Part shown: one piece after another, positions 61,257 through 64,000 of the stretch
How the letters are laid out: every line of letters starts with the position of its first letter
Position numbering within the stretch: the stretch's first letter is position 1
Source of the DNA: Halothermothrix sp.
GTDB taxonomy: Bacteria > Bacillota > Halanaerobiia > DY22613
Direction: 5' to 3'
Length of the DNA: 64,000 nt
NCBI GenBank assembly: GCA_016841825.1
Contig: JAENYK010000001.1
Location: 372,001-436,000, forward strand
Notes under the pieces: generated by a model
Database searches by the model: none
Told to the model about the DNA's origin: nothing
Seen by the model: the letters and a program-made list of their open reading frames with translations, nothing else
Program-made: the position numbers and the translations under genes

Positions 61257-61442
61257 CTAATCATCACCTACTGGAACCCACGGTCCACATTGAACAATTG
61301 CACCTCCAGTATGATCAGAAGTAACAACCGTTACGTCAGTAGATATGCTTTCTAACGTGATCTCATCAGTAGCTGATACAGCAAAGGTAAAGCTAGATAC
61401 AACCATCAACAACATTAAACTAACTACCAAAATTCTCCTCAT
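61257..61442 (-). CDS. secreted peptide precursor, copy 2
   Basis: 61 residues. The first 24 form a signal peptide (MRRILVV, hydrophobic core, cleavage near VSA). The mature part begins TDEITLES and ends HTGGAIVQCGPWVPVGDD, with one Cys. It differs from copy 1 only at a few positions, all in the last ten residues. AGGAGAAGG lies 5-6 nt before the ATG. Cotranscribed with the TPR receptor gene. Confidence 0.8.
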   Translation of the reverse strand: MRRILVVSLMLLMVVSSFTFAVSATDEITLESISTDVTVVTSDHTGGAIVQCGPWVPVGDD

Positions 61443-61488
61443 AATTACCTTCTCCTCTCTACTTCCTACTTAATATCATCGCTTTCTC

Positions 61489-61674
61489 CTAATCAACACC
61501 TATTGGAACCCACGGGTCACATTGAACAATTGCACCTCCCGTATGATCAGAAGTAACAACCGTTACATCAGTAGATATGCTTTCTAACGTGATCTCATCA
61601 GTAGCTGATACAGCAAAGGTAAAGCTAGATACAACCATCAACAACATTAAACTAACTACCAAAATTCTCCTCAT
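61489..61674 (-). CDS. secreted peptide precursor, copy 1
   Basis: 61 residues, nearly identical to copy 2 but ending AIVQCDPWVPIGVD. It starts 2 nt after the stop of the TPR gene; its binding site GAGAGGAGAGGG is formed by the last codons of that gene (LERRG), so translation is coupled. The gene order repeats that of the GPTAPIEV cassette at 5504-6884, and the signal peptide is of the same type, but the secreted part is unrelated. Probably an extracellular signal or small secreted effector. Confidence 0.82.
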   Translation of the reverse strand: MRRILVVSLMLLMVVSSFTFAVSATDEITLESISTDVTVVTSDHTGGAIVQCDPWVPIGVD

Positions 61675-61676
61675 AA

Positions 61677-62837
61677 CTACCCTCTCCTCTCTAATTGATT
61701 TCTATATTTTTCATGCTCACTTCTATAAAAAGCATATTCTGATTCATTTCCATGTCGCCTAACCTGGATGTATTTCAAAAGGGTAATCTCATAAAGCAGC
61801 TTTAAACTACAAAGGTCATTATCTCTGTTCAAAGCCATTTCTGCAAAAGAGTATGCCATACTTAATTTACCAATCTTGTGATAATATAGACTCGTGCCAT
61901 ATAAATTTCTGCTTAGACCATCTAAATCCTTCTTTTTGGATAACCAATTCCAAGATTTATGCAAAACTTCTACACCTAATTCTAATTTACCAATATTAAT
62001 ATAAGCGATACCTTTTTCATTTAGAACATAGCCTAAAACATTTTCAGCAATATATTCCTCATTCTCTAGAAATTCCAGAATTTTTATTGAGTCGAAATAA
62101 TCCTCTTTTTCAATCAATATATTTGCTTTATTCAGCAAACACATTAATTCCATTTCTTTAAGCTGATATTCTTTTGCCAGTCTTAACGCTTCATTAATAT
62201 AACGTTCAGCTTCTTTCAATTCGTTATTAGTCTCTATCGAAAAGGTGACTTTATTTAATTCTTCCTTTATCTGTTCTAAATTATCATAGCCAATTTGTCT
62301 AACCTTATTTTCGTAACTATTGATAATTAATGGATAGTTTATTTGACGGCTTTTATATAATAATGTAACTACAATATTTGCTGTCACTCTAATGACTCTT
62401 GATATGTTGCTTAGTGAATTTTTCCCATTCTCATTAGCCTGTTCTATCTGCTTTTGACTTAGTTTCAGACAATCATGAAAAAATATCAATGCCTCATCAT
62501 ATTCTCCAATACATTTTTTGGCAGTTCCCATTGCATAAGTCATTAAAGTCTCGAAATATATTTTCCCCTTTATTAATGAGCGACTTTCACAATAAAGCTT
62601 ATTTAAAATCTCATGACCACTCATTCTATCCATTCCTAATCGGGATAAACCTCTGAGCAATTCGCTCTCAAAAATTGATAAAGGATCCTCTAAAATAGTC
62701 TGTGCAATGTATTTAGCCTGAACTGCCAGATCATAAGCTTTCTCGTAATCAAGATCCCTATTCATTGCCTGCTTACATTTCTCTACACGTTCTTTAAATT
62801 GGTCTTTCATATTCATCTTGACAATAGAATCAATCAT
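61677..62837 (-). CDS. TPR-repeat Rap-like receptor protein (second paralogue)
   Basis: 386 residues, all-helical with TPR-like units (YAMGTAKKCIGEYDEALIFFHDCLKL in part, about 108-133; EKGIAYINIGKLELGVEVL, about 285-303). No HTH, signal or membrane segment. It is paralogous over its full length to the 5709-6884 product: matching landmarks are ESE-LRG near residue 60, GHEIL/GHDII, CIGEYDEA/IIGEYDEA, IETNNELKEAERY/TETNNDLIEAERH and the C-terminal NESEYAFYRSE with LERRG. A GGGGTAGG binding site and a good promoter lie upstream. Inferred role: intracellular receptor for the peptide encoded next to it. Confidence 0.85.
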   Translation of the reverse strand: MIDSIVKMNMKDQFKERVEKCKQAMNRDLDYEKAYDLAVQAKYIAQTILEDPLSIFESELLRGLSRLGMDRMSGHEILNKLYCESRSLIKGKIYFETLMTYAMGTAKKCIGEYDEALIFFHDCLKLSQKQIEQANENGKNSLSNISRVIRVTANIVVTLLYKSRQINYPLIINSYENKVRQIGYDNLEQIKEELNKVTFSIETNNELKEAERYINEALRLAKEYQLKEMELMCLLNKANILIEKEDYFDSIKILEFLENEEYIAENVLGYVLNEKGIAYINIGKLELGVEVLHKSWNWLSKKKDLDGLSRNLYGTSLYYHKIGKLSMAYSFAEMALNRDNDLCSLKLLYEITLLKYIQVRRHGNESEYAFYRSEHEKYRNQLERRG

Positions 62838-62874
62838 AAACCTACCCCCTATCTGCTATTTTAAATCTATTATA

Positions 62875-62903
62875 AGTATAAACGATATTCATATATTTTT
62901 CAA
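62875..62903 (-). promoter_or_regulatory. sigma-A promoter of the second TPR/peptide operon
   Basis: On the minus strand TTGAAA (62903-62898), 17 nt, TATACT (62880-62875), 37 nt before the TPR start codon. Confidence 0.78.
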
Positions 62904-62907
62904 GTAT

Positions 62908-63057
62908 TTAGAATATAAAAAATAATTCCCCAAGTTTTAAATACAATGAAATGCCTACAACTACCATTACCACTCCAAAGGTTATCATCCATTGATGCTC
63001 CTTGATGGATTGACAGTAGATCTTTTCAGAGTGGCTCTCAGAAGCTGTAATATATAA
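62908..63057 (-). pseudogene. possible 3' remnant of a membrane protein gene
   Basis: A 49-codon frame without a start ends in TAA at 62908-62910. It reads KEHQWMITFGVVMVVVGISLYLK (quoted to show a membrane helix; in part) before the stop, like the C-terminal helix of a membrane protein. The family is unknown. It lies directly upstream of the TPR promoter. Confidence 0.3.
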
Positions 63058-63189
63058 TTAGAATTCATTTTTATTGAATTAATGATAATTATTCCCATTA
63101 ATTAACTGATTATTTTCATACTCGATGGTGAAAACTCTCTTGATTTATTGGCAATTATATGTTACTCTAATTAGGAACAAATAAATAGC

Positions 63190-63292
63190 TATTAGCGCTA
63201 GGGGAGCTGGAGAGGCCAGCTGAGATAAAGATCCGCTCGAATCTTTGACCCTTTTTACCTGATCTGGATAATACCAGCGTAGGGAAGTGGTT
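63190..63292 (+). ncRNA. TPP riboswitch (THI element)
   Basis: The conserved parts are present in order: GGGGAGC, then GCTGAGATAAAG, and after a variable P3a region ACCTGATCTGGATAATACC followed by AGCGTAGGGA. It binds thiamine pyrophosphate. It stands upstream of thiW-thiD with a terminator hairpin at 63326-63359, so ligand binding most likely causes premature termination. Confidence 0.95.
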
Positions 63293-63325
63293 GTAATCAT
63301 GTACATTGTTTTCTGTGTATCTGAT

Positions 63326-63359
63326 AGCACAATTCCGTCGTTGGGATTGTGCTTTTTAT
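63326..63359 (+). terminator. riboswitch-controlled terminator
   Basis: AGCACAAT (63326-63333) pairs with ATTGTGCT (63346-63353), with further inner pairing, followed by a T run. It lies 34 nt after the riboswitch core. Confidence 0.85.
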
Positions 63360-63384
63360 TTTAAGCATAATCCCACCTATTGCT

Positions 63385-63421
63385 CATCCTCCCCTGGTGC
63401 TAAAATTTTTTTAGGAGGATG
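63385..63421 (+). promoter_or_regulatory. hairpin that can hide the thiW ribosome binding site
   Basis: CATCCTCC (63385-63392) is perfectly complementary to GGAGGATG (63414-63421), which contains the thiW Shine-Dalgarno sequence. Formation would block translation of thiW. Confidence 0.55.
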
Positions 63422-63428
63422 ATTTTTT

Positions 63429-63929
63429 ATGCAAACCAAAAAACTAACTTTATCCGCTCTACTCATTGCTATCGGTACTCTGACAGGACACATAATCTAT
63501 ATTCCCGTGGGAATCTCCAAATGTTTTCCCATTCAACACACGATCAATCTGTTATCTGCTGTCCTTCTTGGCCCTGGTTATGCAGTAGCCAATGCTTTTT
63601 CCATCTCTTTACTGCGAAACATTCTCGGAACCGGCTCGCTTTTAGCTTTTCCCGGTAGTCTTTTTGGCGCTTTATTGGCAGGATTGATCTTTCGAAAGAC
63701 CACCAGCAAAAGTTTCGCTGCATTAGGGGAAATTTTGGGCACAGGAATTATCGGAGGAATCGCCTCCTACCCCATTGCCAAATATATCATCGGTAATGAA
63801 GTGGCCGTCTTCTTTTTTGTCATCCCTTTTCTGATCAGCACTCTTGGAGGAAGTTTGATCGGTTATCTGCTGCTTAAGTTGTTCGAACAGAATAAAATTA
63901 TAAAAATAGCCGGGAGGGTTATCAAATGA
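63429..63929 (+). CDS. thiW: ThiW, substrate-binding S component of an ECF transporter for a thiazole precursor
   Basis: 166 residues with five or six membrane helices. Typical ThiW features are [24 protein letters not shown] and [25 protein letters not shown] in pieces. It uses a shared energizing module encoded elsewhere. It imports a thiamine precursor (thiazole moiety) and is under the TPP riboswitch. AGGAGG lies 10 nt before the ATG. The stop overlaps the thiD start (ATGA). Confidence 0.93.
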   Translation: MQTKKLTLSALLIAIGTLTGHIIYIPVGISKCFPIQHTINLLSAVLLGPGYAVANAFSISLLRNILGTGSLLAFPGSLFGALLAGLIFRKTTSKSFAALGEILGTGIIGGIASYPIAKYIIGNEVAVFFFVIPFLISTLGGSLIGYLLLKLFEQNKIIKIAGRVIK

Positions 63930-64000
63930 AAAAAGTTCTAACGATTGCAGGCTCTGACAGCAGTGGTGGTGCGGGAATTCAGGCAGACCTGAAAACATTC
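63926..64000 (+). CDS. thiD: hydroxymethylpyrimidine/phosphomethylpyrimidine kinase (5' part)
   Basis: Only 25 codons are inside the window. The start [20 protein letters not shown] is the diagnostic N-terminus of ThiD, with the substrate-binding [11 protein letters not shown] loop. It phosphorylates HMP and HMP-P in thiamine synthesis. GGGAGGG lies upstream within the thiW end, and the 4-nt overlap indicates coupling. Confidence 0.93.
   Translation, partial: MKKVLTIAGSDSSGGAGIQADLKTF

Larger units (their letters stand above)
61211..61674 (-). repeat. tandem duplication with 232-bp period
   Basis: The segment from the precursor ATG at 61674 to the bases before 61442 is repeated from 61442 down to about 61211 with very few changes, including non-coding parts. 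A third partial copy follows. This indicates recent duplication of the precursor gene. Confidence 0.8.

Overview
The window is about 64 kb of an AT-rich bacterial chromosome. Strong AGGAGG-type ribosome binding sites, TTGACA/TATAAT promoters with 17-nt spacers and hairpin-plus-T terminators point to a low-GC Gram-positive (Firmicutes). The gene families (PepV, PepF, PxpABC, a SigY-type operon, ThiW, HemAT, RluD-like and AlaX proteins) suggest a clostridial or Halanaerobiales-like organism; the species cannot be fixed from the sequence. No rRNA or tRNA gene was recognised.

Layout. 1-4.3 kb: end of a repeat-rich protein, then Eis-type acetyltransferase, MurB and threonine synthase. 4.5-8.5 kb: a pseudouridine synthase, a TPR receptor-like gene with a repeat-peptide precursor, a secreted TPR protein and a DUF6648-like protein. 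8.6-27.7 kb: ordinary metabolism and maintenance (D-aminoacylase-type amidohydrolase, SSB-like protein, transporters, TrmB, PepV, CorA, AlkA, AsnS, Fpg, ModAB, a MazG-like protein, methyltransferase). 27.7-31.8 kb: an accessory island with cas6, a cas1 stub, a two-repeat CRISPR remnant, two XRE regulators, unusual hairpins and a third, broken TPR/peptide pair. 31.8-51.3 kb: mostly core genes, including a complete sigY-yxlCDEFG-like operon, PepF, an acyltransferase-like/MFS/acyltransferase-like operon, a CDF exporter, the PxpBAC 5-oxoprolinase and a globin-coupled chemotaxis receptor. 51.4-61 kb: accessory DNA with a second ECF sigma/ABC operon, a SHOCT protein, a membrane caspase/gingipain-like protein, an IS200/IS605 element with intact tnpB but gutted tnpA, and an IS3 fossil. 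61.1-62.9 kb: a second TPR receptor operon with duplicated peptide precursors. 63.2-64 kb: a TPP riboswitch controlling thiW-thiD.

The most unusual content is a family of candidate cell-cell signalling cassettes that resemble Rap-Phr/RRNPP systems in layout but not in peptide type. Each has a roughly 390-residue TPR protein without an obvious DNA-binding domain. It is followed immediately, with the Shine-Dalgarno sequence inside its own last codons, by a very small secreted precursor. In the first cassette the predicted mature part is exactly four copies of GPTAPIEV/A, three of them with a 4-residue spacer. In the second, the precursor gene is tandemly duplicated, with a third decayed copy. 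A third cassette keeps only the 3' end of the receptor plus an intact 37-residue Phr-like precursor. The two full receptors are clear paralogues and share the C-terminal ending, including LERRG.
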